A stretch of DNA of 64,000 nt. It comes from Paralithodes platypus (Eukaryota; Arthropoda; Malacostraca; Decapoda; Lithodidae). The stretch spans positions 21,691,676 through 21,755,675 of the forward strand of contig CM064495.1 in the NCBI GenBank assembly GCA_032716605.1, in the 5' to 3' direction. Both the position numbers and the translations under genes were made by a program. Under the pieces are notes generated by a model, which had not been told where the DNA came from, searched no databases, and was given only the letters and a program-made list of their open reading frames with translations. Below, in pieces: positions 1 through 11,402 of this stretch; the stretch's first letter is position 1; the number at the start of each line of letters is the position of its first letter.

Positions 1-871
1 GTCAGCAGTCTCTCAAAATTAAACTTAATGAAGCCATAACACACTTATCTTCTGATCTAGCTACTATTTCCAATTGGGGTAGAGAAAACCTTGTTGCATT
101 TAATGCTTCCAAGACCCAATTTATCCTTCTTACTACCTGTCAGGAACATCCCAAAGGACTATCCCTTATTCTTCAACAATACAAAAATCAATCCTTCATC
201 TTCTCTCAATATTCTGGGTGTCTCTTTTTCTTCTACTCTCACTTGGAAGGACCATATTACCAGTCTTGCTAAGGCAGCCTCTCAGAAGCTGAGTGTGCTC
301 AACCGCCTCATGGGGTTCTTTACCCCTGCGCAGCTTCTTGCTCTGTACAGTGCGTCCTTGTATTGAGTATTGTTCACATGTGTGGGGAGGATCCTCTCAC
401 ACCACACTCCTAGACAAAGTAGAAAGGAAAGCCTTTCGTATCATTAACTCCCGTCCACTCACCAACTCTCTGCAATCTTTCTTTCTTCACCGCAATGTTG
501 CATCTCTCTCACTATTCTATCGCTACTACAATAATCAGTGTTCCTCGGAGCTTTCCCAGTGCATTTCACCTCCTCTACGTAGGGTACATAGTACCCGCCT
601 TGCAACACAATCCCACCCCTACTCTGTGCAACTCTGCAACCCAGGAGTGAAACGCTATTCGCAGACTTTCTTCTTTTCAACTGCTGAGCTCTGGAACTCT
701 CTCCCAGAATCAGTTTTTCCCACTTCCTATGACTTATATTGCTTCAAACACCATGTGTCCAAGCAATTTAGCTCGAATGCCCCCTGATTTTGGCCCTGTC
801 ACTCTTTCAAAACTGGGGGAGGCACTCGCTGCAGGCAGTTATGACTTTTGTCTCCCTCATTCACATAAAAA
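1..871 (+). pseudogene. LINE family A copy 1, reverse transcriptase C-terminal part (cut by window edge)
   Basis: The sequence encodes the end of a non-LTR retrotransposon RT, the enzyme that copies element RNA into DNA at the target site. Landmarks are NWGRENL near base 75, SILGVSF-like sequence near 205, and the thumb/C-terminal stretch SCIEYCSHVWGGSSHTTLLD near 360. Reading switches frame at least twice between bases 91 and 370, so it cannot make a continuous protein. It ends in a 3' UTR rich in CTCCCTC and a run of about 11 A at 867-877. The same protein and 3' UTR recur at 19936-22370, 39368-42217 and 44353-46465, which fixes the family and the 3' end. The catalytic YADD would lie left of the window. 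I place it in the CR1/Jockey-like group with moderate confidence. Confidence 0.85.
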
Positions 872-873
872 AA

Positions 874-2127
874 AAAAGTACTTTCCACATACCTTCTCTA
901 TGCACTCTGCCATAGGCCATTTCCAAGTCCATAAAGGCAACATACAGCTTTTGTTGCTTCTCCAGATTTTTCTCCACAACACATTTCAGGGTAAAAATCT
1001 TATCAACACATCCTCTTCCCTTCTTAAAACCACCGTGCTCGTCACCTATCCATTTCCCCGTTCGCACTCTCTCTCTCTCTCAATCACTACCCTACTGTAC
1101 ACCTTCCCTACTATGCTTAGAAGACATATTCCTCGGTGGTTACCACACACTCCTCTTTCCCCTTTACCCTTATATAGGGGGACTATTATGCCTGTTTTCA
1201 GTCATCGGGTGCACTCCCTTTCTCCCATGCTAGTTTTCACATTTTCCAAACCCATTCGATCACTATCTCACCACCATACATCAGCATTTCCCCACACACT
1301 CCATCTATTCCTGGCGCTTTCCCCAACTGCATGCCTTTCATGGCTTCACACACTTCTGAACTCCTGATCCCCACCTCCTCCTCCACTACTTTTCTTCTAC
1401 CTCCCATACCCCATCCAACTATGATTGCTGGTACTTCATTCCTTACATTCAGCAATCCCCTTTGTTGAAGTACTCCCTCCATCTTTCGACTCTCTCTTGC
1501 TTCTCAGCTAACACTCGCCCATTCTTATCTTCCACACCTTTACTGTTTCCCTTGCTACCTTCCCTAACTTTCTTGACTTCTTTCCAGAACAGTTTCTTAC
1601 ACTCCCTCCATTTTACACTCAGATTCCTTCAAAATTCCTCATCTACTCTTCTCTTACTTTCCTTCACTACTCTCTTCACCACTCTCTTTTTCTCTAAGTA
1701 TCTAGCTCGTTTCTGTCTCTCCAAATCTTCATTCCCTCTACTACCCAACCATTCTCTATATGTTTTATTCTTGTCTTCCCCAACTATTTTTACCTCTTTT
1801 GTCCACCATGCTGTACCCTTCACTCCCCTCCCTCTTCTCCTTACTCCACACACCTCCTCACATGCTGCACAGATATTTTCCTTAAACACTTTGCTCATCT
1901 CCTCCACTTCCTCCATACCTTCCAGGTCAAACCTACCTAGTCGTCTTTCTACTGCTCTCCTGAACTCTTCCTTGATTTCCTCCTCCTGCAACCTCTCCAC
2001 CTTCCTCGCCATTCCACCTTCCTCTCACCTCCCTCCAGCTCTCCTCACCCACTTCTTTTGTATCCTAATTTTTGCTACTACTACATAATACCCCTATACA
2101 CCCTAGCATCCAGCACAGATTTCTTAC
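874..2127 (-). pseudogene. RTE-type LINE copy 1, 5'- and 3'-truncated
   Basis: Read on the minus strand this matches the RTE element at 58930-62035. From 5' to 3' there is the end of the endonuclease/linker (2127-2060), a basic linker with MARKVERL and GVKGTAWWT (2012-1629), the finger region with GKAPGIDGVCGEMLMYGGE (about 1340-1260), and RT motifs GGFKKGRGC and FMDLEMAYGRV (1035-885). Motif A is damaged (EMAY instead of EKAY). Several frame breaks separate the pieces. Relative to the other copy about 20 bases are missing near 2080-2090 between short direct repeats. The RT stops abruptly where the A-tail of LINE copy 1 begins, which suggests that LINE inserted into this RTE and the remaining RT lies beyond the window edge. 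Confidence 0.8.
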
Positions 2128-3746
2128 CTTATATGATTATACGTCTTATAAAAATGTAATCTCAAGGTCATTGAGAGTTAACAATTCATTTTATTTCATT
2201 GTAACACACACACACAAACACACACTCACTCACTCCCTCTCTTCCTTAGCGTAATGTGAAACCTTGACCTAACTTCAATATTATTGGATGTATGTCAACA
2301 CAATAAATACACAAAAGGTAATTACGGATTTAGAGGACGAAAATGTGTCGTTATCAATTGCAATGTAATTAATGGTGATCCACTTTCATGATGCAAAGCG
2401 CCAACAATTTTAACGTGTGCTATAAACCAATGCTGCAGAATAATAATCCTCACAACAGAAGTGATCCCTGACAAAGGATCTGAAGTATAATATTTGGTAG
2501 ATGGATAATTGGGGTTCAGTTTCTTTAATCCAAATTCATCTAGGTGACTCAAGACAATACCGATCAGGGCAGCACCATTGTAGAGGGATCTTTGTCTGTC
2601 AATAGGTATAGTCCATTTATTATTGATGTACCAATAATCTTGGCCACTAACATTTATAACTCATACATTTTCTACCATTTTTGGAAGTGTCATCCAAGGA
2701 AAGAGAGTGGAAATTCATAGCCCATTGGCTCTACTTTTTGAGTTACAAAGGTTAGGGGTCACGATTTCTGACCTACCTATAATGAATGAACTATAGTTGA
2801 ACAGTATAGCCTTGCGAACTTCTATAAGAAAGGTCTTTAAAAATCATTCACTAATACTCTACTACCAATCTAAGGTTCCTTTTCAATTTCCGTTGATGCC
2901 AAATTAATGCTTATCATAATTAGACATATCACGTCAAATATACCGGTATAGCTAATAATGCTTCAAAGAATAATGGACAATCGCAAATCAGCTTTGTGGA
3001 GTATATGAGCAGAAGTTTCAGTGAGTCGAATAGATAAATGTAAAACATGAATAATTATATACTACAATTTCTTCGAATATACGACGAGATGACGTTGTAG
3101 TCAATGTATTATTTGGTTGATACTTGTATTGTAAATATGCAGTAGAAGTTTATATAATTGTGACACCTCTTGATATCGTCCCCAGTGGTAATATGCTAGA
3201 GTTACATTAATGTTATTATCTAAATAATGACTTTCTAAAAATATCAGCAATGGAAATCTCAATAGCAACTGATAATGAGTAGACAAGTTTATAAATTCTA
3301 GTAATTATCAGATATCTGCTACAAATTACCTCTATAGAGTTTAATGATTGTGGTTGATGATGATATATAAATGTATTTTTTTTTAACGCTTACCCTATAT
3401 CGTAAATTATGCCACCTTGGTAATTTTCGGGCAGACAGCGTTTAGCCCCTTCAGTAAGATGACGTCTCGTTCACCTTATATCCTGGCTAACATTAGACGA
3501 GTTTATTGAGTTGAAAAAGGTCCCATGTTGATCTGATTTTGTATTGTGACGGTATTTAAAAACTTGGAATCCTGGGGGTAGAATCTAAGTAAAAGAATAT
3601 CGATTAATGGTGACCATAGAACAATACGAAAAGTATGTCATTGTGCTGGAAGGTTTTCAACAATTGTTCTGAGGAAGTACGAGCTATTGACTGATAAAAT
3701 AGTTAGGCCACTTATAATTCAATACAATCGCCTGAAAAACCGACTG
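2128..3746. other. AT-rich sequence without recognisable feature
   Basis: I see no coding region, tRNA-like box or paired terminal repeat. A short (CA)n tract lies at about 2203-2226. The open frames here are short and have no recognisable motifs. Confidence 0.5.
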
Positions 3747-3749
3747 TAA

Positions 3750-3798
3750 AGCTCGGTTCACACATACCCGTCCTGAGCTCCCGTCCTTCCCCGACCAC
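3750..3798 (+). repeat. Left 49-bp TIR of Harbinger element
   Basis: It begins AGCTCGGTTCACAC and ends CCCCGACCAC. It matches the reverse complement of 9890-9938 at all 49 positions. It is the likely binding/cleavage site for the transposase and its DNA-binding partner. Confidence 0.95.
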
Positions 3799-4142
3799 TG
3801 AAAACGTATGCAATCGTGCAAGGACTCCGACATAAACGGGTATGGTCTGTTCATGAATGTACAGTGACGCCACAACACGGGCCGCGGCGGGGAGGGAGCC
3901 GAACATTTTTGACATACCTAAAATAAACGGATCAGGACGGACCAACCGCCAAAATCGGTTCAAGGGCGGGTCACCCACGTGACTGGTCAGCGCATAGGCG
4001 CCGTGTATAAGCGTATATGCGCCACCTAGACGCTACCAGACGTAGTCTATGCCCCGACCAAAAAAGTTGAGACTGCGACGTGGCAACGTCGCCTCACGTG
4101 ATCACCCCGCGCGTCCCCGCTAGTCCTCGCCCACCAAGCGTC

Positions 4143-4179
4143 CATAAAAGAGCCAGCCGCGTGTGGTCCTATCTCAGTT
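4143..4179 (+). promoter_or_regulatory. Core promoter of the Harbinger DNA-binding gene (TATA plus TCAGT initiator)
   Basis: CATAAAAG at 4143-4150 is followed by the arthropod-type initiator TCAGTT at 4174-4179. The presumed start is A4176, so the TATA box falls at -33 to -26. No ATG lies between 4176 and the chosen start codon at 4266. This supports that start over upstream non-ATG extensions of the reading frame. Confidence 0.65.
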
Positions 4180-4265
4180 CCCAAGCCGCCGTCACCGCAA
4201 CATTCACCACCTCGCACAACCTCCAACCTCCAACCTCCAGCCTACTCCAACCTCCAGCCTACGTT

Positions 4266-7060
4266 ATGCCTAAGTCTGACTCCAAGAAGCGGCGAGGCAT
4301 CATGACAAAACCGAAGAAGCCCGAGGACACCCTAGACAGCCAGGTGATGGAGGTAGTAGAGGAGACACAGGATCGCCCTGCTATTGTAGAACAGCAGGGT
4401 GCACCTCAGTCACCCACACCTGTCATCAGCCTGGACAACAATGCAGTGGTTGTAGATCCGGCTCCCAGTGATTCAGAAGAAGAGCAGCATGAGACATCAT
4501 CCGATGGTGACACCGACGGGGGCGTGGAAGAAACCCAAGTGGCTGCTGTGGCTGGTGGTAAAATGAAGCGTTCCCGATCGACGAAGGCCACCATCAGGCC
4601 CCTGCTCCTGGAGGAGCATGTAGAACTTGATCTGGGGGAGTGGTATAAGGAGAATCCCATTCTCTACCAGAAGACCCGCAGGGACTACAAGGACGTCACT
4701 AAGAAAAACCGCCTCTACGAGGACAAGGGTTCGTCCATGACCCCACCCATTCCAGGTTAGTCTATGGTAATTGTTTATTGTGTAGTCTAAGGTAAGTGTG
4801 TATTGTGTATGGCCTCTTCAAAGAAAATGTATTTTGTTTCATTTTAACAATTATATTGCTTCTATATATCATATAATACACCATAGAATACGTTTTTAAT
4901 AACTAGGAAAAGAGGCCTTCGATTAAACAATTGCGAAGTCTATATATATAAATCTGTAATAATTCAGTGGCGTGTTCAAGTTCAGTGTTATTTGTTAAAT
5001 TGCCTGTAATTGCCATGTGTTCATTCTATAATATTCTATGATATACCCATGCGTTCACTAGATTGTGTGAGGAGAAGGTGCGCTCCCTCGAATCACCCAT
5101 CATAGTTTATAACATTATTGTGCAAAACTTCATTGGTGTGTGCAATTTCAGTGTTTTATTTGTTATATTGTCTGAAATTGCCACTTGTTCACTCTAGAAT
5201 ATTGTATGATATTATTTTGTCTGAGCCAGCTAGCCAATGCTTATATTAAATGATGTTATGCCTGTGTGAACTCAGAAACATCTCTTCCACAGGATATCAG
5301 GTCCGGCACTTCCTGGACACAATGAGGACACGCTACGGGAAGCTGACTGCCCCTAAGAGCGGTTCTGGGGCCACCAAGACCGTGACGGAGAGGGATAGGT
5401 GGATTCTAGATGTGTTCTCCTTCCTGGCCACCCACATCGTCCGGCACAAACCCCGGAGCATTGGTTGTAAAAAGGTATGTTCAAGTATTGTAATTTCCTT
5501 GGTTTATATAGGGTTTATACATAATTATATTTTAGTAATTATATATAGGGTTTATACATAATAATATTTTAGTAAGTATAGCGATTTTGATAATTTAATT
5601 TGACTTTATATTGTCCTTGTCCCAGTTTTTGTTTGTTTAGTTTGCAAGTTTTACATTTTAATATCTACATAATTCGGTATATACCTTTATATATAATGCG
5701 ATTCATCTCTGGTTATGGTTAATCCATCTATTTGTGTGGCATTTTCTGTACTGTTCTAGAACCCGTCAGCCTTTTGCAATATATATTGTTACCTATGAAA
5801 TAATGTTTTACCTTTCCTTAAAAACAGTATTTATAATGTATTTAATTCATACCTTCGTAATAGTTATTGACAGACATGGTGGAAATATACACACTAGAGT
5901 TGTTTACAGATTTGATTAAGTCTCAATAAAAAATACATAGATAGGCACTTTAACATAATAAATAAAAGCTTTCCTTGGTCTGCAGGCACACCACCCTGCC
6001 CCCACTGCTATGGTGCCGGAAGATGGTGGGAGCGAGGAGGATGACGAGGAGGAGGATGCAGCTGCCGCAGTCCCAGGCCCTTCACGCCCAACCTCTGGGG
6101 GTAGCCAGCCACAGCGGCGTCGGAACAACGGCGGCACTAGTGACGTGTTGAACGAGGCCACCTCCGTCATGGCGACTGTAAGTAGAAATCAGATTTCATA
6201 TTTAAAGCATATTCAGAATATGGAGTTTGTGTTTATTGATAAAACTTTGGTATTTTATTGTGGTCGACCCGGCTTCGTTGTCCTGAAACAGGTAAATAAA
6301 TTTACTTCTACAGTATACTGTTATGTGTAAGTAGGGTAGACTAATTAAGTATAAAGTGTATGTATAATATGTTCCTCTTGACATTTTCAGGTGGCGGCTA
6401 CAGTATCTATATATATTTAATTAATACTAGTATTATTATTCGATGCAATAAAAATAATAAAACACTATTATAACACTCCTGGTTTTCCCCAAACAGCTAC
6501 AGGAACAGGCCAGTGGTGTCCGCAGGATGGTGGACAAGTTCGCGACCCCTCAGCCATGCACCAGGGAGGAGGAGTCCTGGAAGCAATTCTTCGGCTCAAT
6601 TACGACTGAGTCCAGCAAGCTGGACCCCAGCGTGTGGGGCCACACCAGAATGGAGATGTTGCTCCTGCTGGAGAAATACCGTGGTAAGACTGCCCAGCAT
6701 GATACCATGATTAACATCATGAGGTCATTCTCGGCTGCTTCTCCCCAGGTCCTCCAGCAGGTGCAACAGCCCATTCAGGTGCAGCATGTTCAGCAGCCCA
6801 TGCAGCATGTTCAGCAGCCCCTGCAGCAGGTGCAGATGATTCAATATCTGAACCAACCACCTGTGTTGTATAATCAGTACCCTGCACCTGCCACACCCAA
6901 CCTACTGCCCTCCACAACACCACAACGCAACTGCTCCACTCCCAAGGACACGACACTCCACAACATCAGTGTCTCATCAAGCCTCTTCGATGGCCTGACC
7001 AACGCCACATCACCAGGGACCAGCCAGCAGACCCTGCATACACCGCCTTACACCAAATAA
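4266..7060 (+). CDS. Harbinger MADF/Myb-SANT-like DNA-binding protein, four exons
   Basis: Four exons join in frame: 4266-4755, 5293-5474, 5986-6177 and 6497-7060, giving 475 codons and TAA. All introns are GT-AG (donors GTTAGT, GTATGT, GTAAGT; acceptors ending CAG). The N-terminus (about 1-115) is basic then acidic. A MADF-like helix-turn-helix domain spans about residues 118-190 with LGEWYKENPILYQKTRRDYK and the exon-2 part YQVRHFLDTMRTRYGKL. An acidic/Ala-rich linker follows. A BESS-like stretch (about 310-345, DPSVWGHTRMEMLLLLEKY) precedes a Gln-rich repeat region (about 370-410, HVQQPMQHVQQPLQQV). In known Harbinger systems the partner protein carries the transposase to the nucleus and binds the element ends. 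No disabling change is visible. Confidence 0.85.
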
Positions 7061-7191
7061 AATATGTTTACCACAGATCCTTCTAACTGCACAACATCGT
7101 CGAACTACCTCCCTTTTATTTAAGGGTGGTGACATGTTTTTGTTATGTAATTTTTCTATCTTTCTCTGGCTTGTATCCAATGAAAAATAAA
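7057..7191 (+). terminator. Candidate polyadenylation signals of the DNA-binding gene
   Basis: AATAAA at 7057-7062 overlaps the stop codon, and a second AATAAA lies at 7186-7191. The second is better placed for a normal 3' UTR. The rest of 7061-7798 is very AT-rich sequence between the two convergent genes and holds no other feature that I can see. Confidence 0.5.
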
Positions 7192-7798
7192 TATGTTTAA
7201 TGTGCAAAATGATTATTTTATATGTCCTTATTTATGTTATTAAATCATATGAAGATATCTGTGCACAATTATAAGAACATATAATAAGAAACGTGCACCA
7301 GTACATGAAAAGTAATAAATCAATGAAGAGGCATATAATACTAATAATAAGAAATGGAATTATAGAACATCTGCCAACAAAGAATAAACTGGAAAAAAAT
7401 GGAATTAGTCTAAATCAATATAAATATGAATAATTAATACATAACTAAGATATACGATTTACAATAAGGTATGCAAAACCAAAGAAATAAAAGAAAACAT
7501 GAATTAACTGAACTTACAATGACATGCAATGAGAGTATAAATAAAGAATAATCTTATCAATGCATAACAAATCTAAATTGAAGAAAAAATAGTCCTACAT
7601 TAAACAAAAATAAACAATAATAAGAATACGCAATAGAAAAAAAGAGAAATGAAAATACACATGAGTACACTGAACTTAGAATGAAAGATAATGCTACTAC
7701 ATATGGAAATATAATGTGAATAAATACTACTGAATATAAATTACATAGCATACCTGAAAAAAACAAATTAATAAAAACACAAATATGTTGTTTCTCAC

Positions 7799-9480
7799 CT
7801 ATATCATGTTCTCCTGCCACGACACACTCCCCGCTGGTGAGTTTACGTACTTCGTCAGATACTCCCGTACTCTCTTGCCAGCCTGGTTGCCTGTGTTGCG
7901 AGCTGTAGGGGTGGGAATACTAGGCAGTACGTCGTCATCTCGCCAGGGGCCTCGGGAAACCAAATGGGTCTTCGGGGTCCTCCTGGTCTGCCTCATGGGC
8001 CGATGGGCGACGTATCCTGAGGACGTTGTGGAGGGTGCAGCAAGCCGTCACCACAGACTCGATCCTTGCTGGGGCGAGGGTGATTGAAGTGTGAAGAACT
8101 CGGAACCTGTGGGTTGGAAAAAAATTAGAGTATAGTCAAACTAATAATTCTAGCATTGGGAAACAAATGTCAGCCAGGGAATATCTGTGGATATTTACAA
8201 CCATTTTTGAGTGATAGAGGTTTGGATAATTTTTGTTTTATTATTCATATAATGAATAGACTATGAAGTTTGTAGACTAGAATATCATGACTGAAGTACA
8301 CCGTCGTGCCTTAGTAATATCCCCAAGACATATTACTGGATATTTAAAGTGTTTATATCATGTACAGTGGTGCTAATAAGTCTGTGTTATATTAATGTAT
8401 GTCAGATGTTCAATTAGGTGGGTAAGTGTAGGAACATATTCGTATCTCTCACTCGAAATAAATAAATAATGTTTCACTACCATAAAATACTATATTTCTT
8501 GCTTATCTGTTCGCTAGGATTCCAAAGGCGTTCTCCACCACTCTTCGTGCCCTTGATAGCCGGTAGGTGAAGATCCTTTCGTCGTGGCCCAGACCCCGTT
8601 GTGGATACGGAATCATCATCCACGGACGAAGGCTGAAGGCGTTGTCACCGATAAAGTAGTAGGGTACATCTTGGTGACGGGCGTTGGACAGGGGCTCAGG
8701 TTGTGGGAAGTTTGCATGGTTGGAGTTGATGAGTTCATTTAGTGGGGATTTAAGGAAGCACCCGGCGTCTGACTCGCATCCAGGGCTGCCGATATCTACA
8801 TGAATGAACTTGTAGTCTGCATCCACGACTGCAAGTAGGCCAACAGAGTAGAACTTTTTATAGTTGTAATACTTTGATCCACCGTATGATGGGTTCCTGA
8901 TCCGAATATGTTTCCCATCGATCGCCCCTAGTGCGTGTTGGAAGTCTCACCGACTTGAGAACCTGTGTGCAAAGGCCTTCCACTCCTCTGGTGTCATGGG
9001 GAAATGGAACACCCCGTCAGAAAAGGCTCCAACGATGGCCTCACACGTCTCGGGAACAAGTAGGGAGATGGTGTTCTTGGCTACACGGAAAGCGAATCTG
9101 AGACTGGCGTAGGAGTTCCCACTTGCGAGAAATCGCAAGGTTATGGCCACTCTCAGCCCTACCTCTAGGGGCCTCCTCCAGAAGGTGGTCTTCTTCTCCA
9201 GCCGAGGCCGCACACGCTCACATATCTCGTCGAAGAGACCCTCGTCGAGCCGCAGGAAGCTCCGGTACAGTTCTGGATCCTCTGCTGACAATTCCCTCAT
9301 GAGGGTGTGGTAGTGGCCATAGGTCTCCCTCCTCAATAGGTATGGCTTCACCCACACACTTCGCTTTTTCCTTCTCTTCTTCAGCTCGCTTACAACTTCC
9401 ATGAAAGTTAGGACCGTTGAGCACAGTTGTACGTTGCAATCCATGTACAGCTGCACTTGATTCAACAGAGTGGCGTCCAT
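7799..9480 (-). pseudogene. Harbinger DDE transposase, two exons, inactivated
   Basis: Exon 1 runs 9480-8507 and exon 2 runs 8106-7799. The nuclease would cut and paste the element. The N-terminus has FLRLDEGLFDEICERVRPRL and a helix-turn-helix-like LRFLASGNSYASL. The catalytic triad of the DDE_4/HARBI1 type is readable: D in GAIDGKH (about residue 188), D in FIGDNAF (279) and E in VVENAFG (316). Three lesions are visible. First, TGA at 8949-8947 sits where the family has Trp just before the first Asp. Second, the exon-1 donor reads AACAG/ATAAGC, as if GT had become AT. Third, exons sum to one base more than a multiple of three, and exon 2 switches frame before TGA at 7937-7935; the other frame carries the family-like end KRVREYL...SVSWQ. 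Start 9480 is the first ATG after the predicted cap site. Confidence 0.85.
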
Positions 9481-9530
9481 GTTGAGGGACACTCGGCAGG
9501 AGAAGTTATATCGGCGGCACGCTGGTTAAG

Positions 9531-9565
9531 ACTGAGGTGTCTCTGTGCCACGCCCCAATATATAT
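9531..9565 (-). promoter_or_regulatory. Core promoter of the transposase gene (TATA plus TCAGT initiator)
   Basis: On the minus strand TATATAT starts at 9564 and TCAGT lies at 9535-9531 with presumed cap site A9533, a spacing of 31 bases. The first ATG downstream is 9480, leaving a 53-base leader. The layout mirrors the promoter of the partner gene. Confidence 0.65.
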
Positions 9566-9584
9566 GCATGATGGGGGCCATCGC

Positions 9585-9626
9585 CGACGACACTGCGTCC
9601 ATCATATTGTGGTCGCAGTGTCGTCG
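9585..9626. repeat. Subterminal hairpin and GTCGCAGT-type repeats in the Harbinger element
   Basis: CGACGACACTGCG (9585-9597) and its exact reverse complement (9614-9626) form a 13-bp stem with a 16-base loop. Further GTCGCAGTG-like copies run to about 9650. The location upstream of the transposase promoter and near the right TIR would suit protein binding. Confidence 0.5.
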
Positions 9627-9889
9627 CAGTGCCGTCACAGTGCGTCTCAGACAGGTCGTATTCAGACTTATTAGGTCGCCTTCCAAAGGGACTGGTCGTG
9701 GCACCAAGTCGCCGCCCATGATCCGTCTGCCGGGACGGTCACGTGTTGAGATCTCCGTCCACTAGCCGTGCATGCGCAGTCTTCCGGGGCGGTGACGTTT
9801 TGAGGTCGGGCATCAGGGCCACATGTGGCCACTCGGGCCCTCTCGGGACACAAGGTCATCCGTTTGATGCCGTCCTCCAACAGTTTTTG

Positions 9890-9938
9890 GTGGTCGGGGA
9901 AGGACGGGAGCTCAGGACGGGTATGTGTGAACCGAGCT
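9890..9938 (-). repeat. Right 49-bp TIR of Harbinger element
   Basis: Perfect inverted copy of 3750-3798, followed by the TAA duplication at 9939-9941. Confidence 0.95.
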
Positions 9939-9941
9939 TAA

Positions 9942-11398
9942 ACATTTGTTGATTGCGAACATTGTTGCAAATTCTTGTGAATATAGCACCCTACAAGAAT
10001 ATCAAGTGTGTTTTAATTACATTTGTTTTTTCCTCCCCATTGTTATGAGATATATGATGATTTTTTCCCAGTTTTATGATGCCGAGTGGAATGAAATGAG
10101 GCACGGCAACTACCGTTATTTAATATAATTGCCCGTAGTTGTACAGATAATCCTTTTGGACATATTCTAGGTTGCGTGGAATAAGTTACGTTCACTTACC
10201 CAGGTATTCTTAACCTGCTCCAGTTATGTGCATTGAAAATGTCAGATATTCACTTCGAAATTTTCTTTAAAAAAAAGTGATAAATATGTACATTAGCCTA
10301 ATATGTAAAGGCCCATAGACAAGGAAACATTAATATTGAAAAATTTAAACTTAGGTTGATTTTCTAATGTAAATTTTGTATATATCTGTATTATATATAT
10401 AATGCAAAAAACCTACTGTATGGTTGAAATAGCTATGCCATAACTATTGAAGCACTGCATCTACTTGTGTGTCTATGACAGTGTCTGTGTACATGGGTAA
10501 TTAATAAGGGTAGGCCAAAGATGAATCGAGTTTTGGGACTGAAATATGGATTTTGTTGTATTACTTTACAAAATTCCTTTAATCAAGGAAAATCTATAGG
10601 GAACATACTCTAGTGAAAAACAGCAATCTACAGCCCCCGACCCCCCCCCCCCCCCCCCCACCCTGAAATATGAGAATTGTATGTTGACAAAGTTGCCATC
10701 GGTCATAATAATGAGTAAATGCTTTGTTATACCACTCTTAACATACTTTGAGTGAAATACAGCAATCTAACCACAACACCCCACCCTCCTTCCCCTTTTC
10801 CCTTATCGCACATAATAGTTATAGTGATGGTAGAAATAGAGGAGATACCCATAAAAATAGCCTGAGTTTTTAATTTTCTATGAATCTTTAGTGACACTGT
10901 GCACTGGTATATACTATGGGTAACTAAATTATTTTCACAAACTGATCCATACAGAGCTTAAAACTTTGAAACCACCGTATTTCAATAACACATTTTTGCA
11001 TATTGTGATGCTTTAGCATGCTCATTTATGGTCTGATGTTGGTGTAATGATATGAAAATATCTATTATGTCTACATACTGTACATCAAACATCAAATCTA
11101 ATTTTGGATTATTGGATATAGATTTTATTTACAGAATTTATAGGTGGAATAATTCGATATTTCCACGAAATAACTCTTAAATAACTTTTGCAGAATTTTT
11201 TTGAGTACTTTTTACTTTTAAAACCACAAAATAAACTCGATGTTTTGAAGATACATGCTTTGGAAATGCACAATAACCATTTGAGAGAGGTTACAACTTA
11301 TTTTGTATTTTTGGCAAATTTTTAAAAATTAATTCTAAAAAAAAAAAAAAAATCATAAGACAGGGCTAAAGTGAAGACAGGGCTTTACTTGGTGAAGT
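9942..11398. other. Non-coding AT-rich stretch with a 19-C run
   Basis: No gene is visible. A homopolymer of 19 C lies at 10641-10659. The phrase ACAGCAATCTA recurs near 10619 and 10758, a weak local duplication. Confidence 0.5.
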
Positions 11399-11402
11399 TT
11401 AA

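Larger units (their letters stand above)
3747..9941. mobile_element. Complete PIF/Harbinger DNA transposon with both genes
   Basis: The element proper is 3750-9938 (6,189 bp). Both ends carry the same 49-bp sequence in inverted orientation without a mismatch, starting AGCTCGGTTCACAC. Each end is flanked by TAA (3747-3749 and 9939-9941), the three-base TWA duplication expected of this superfamily. Inside are the two genes typical of Harbinger elements: a MADF/Myb-SANT-like DNA-binding protein gene on + (4266-7060) and a DDE transposase gene on - (9480-7799). The genes converge, with their 3' ends facing each other across 7061-7798. Perfect TIRs and target duplication point to a recent insertion. 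The transposase carries inactivating changes, so this copy probably needs help in trans. Confidence 0.95.

Noticed and set aside
4080..4265. Upstream extension of the Harbinger DNA-binding protein to 4080
   Set aside because: That start is GTG and lies before the TATA/initiator pair, whereas 4266 is the first ATG of the predicted transcript.
9480..9492. Transposase start at 9492
   Set aside because: The codon there is GTG, and the first ATG is at 9480.
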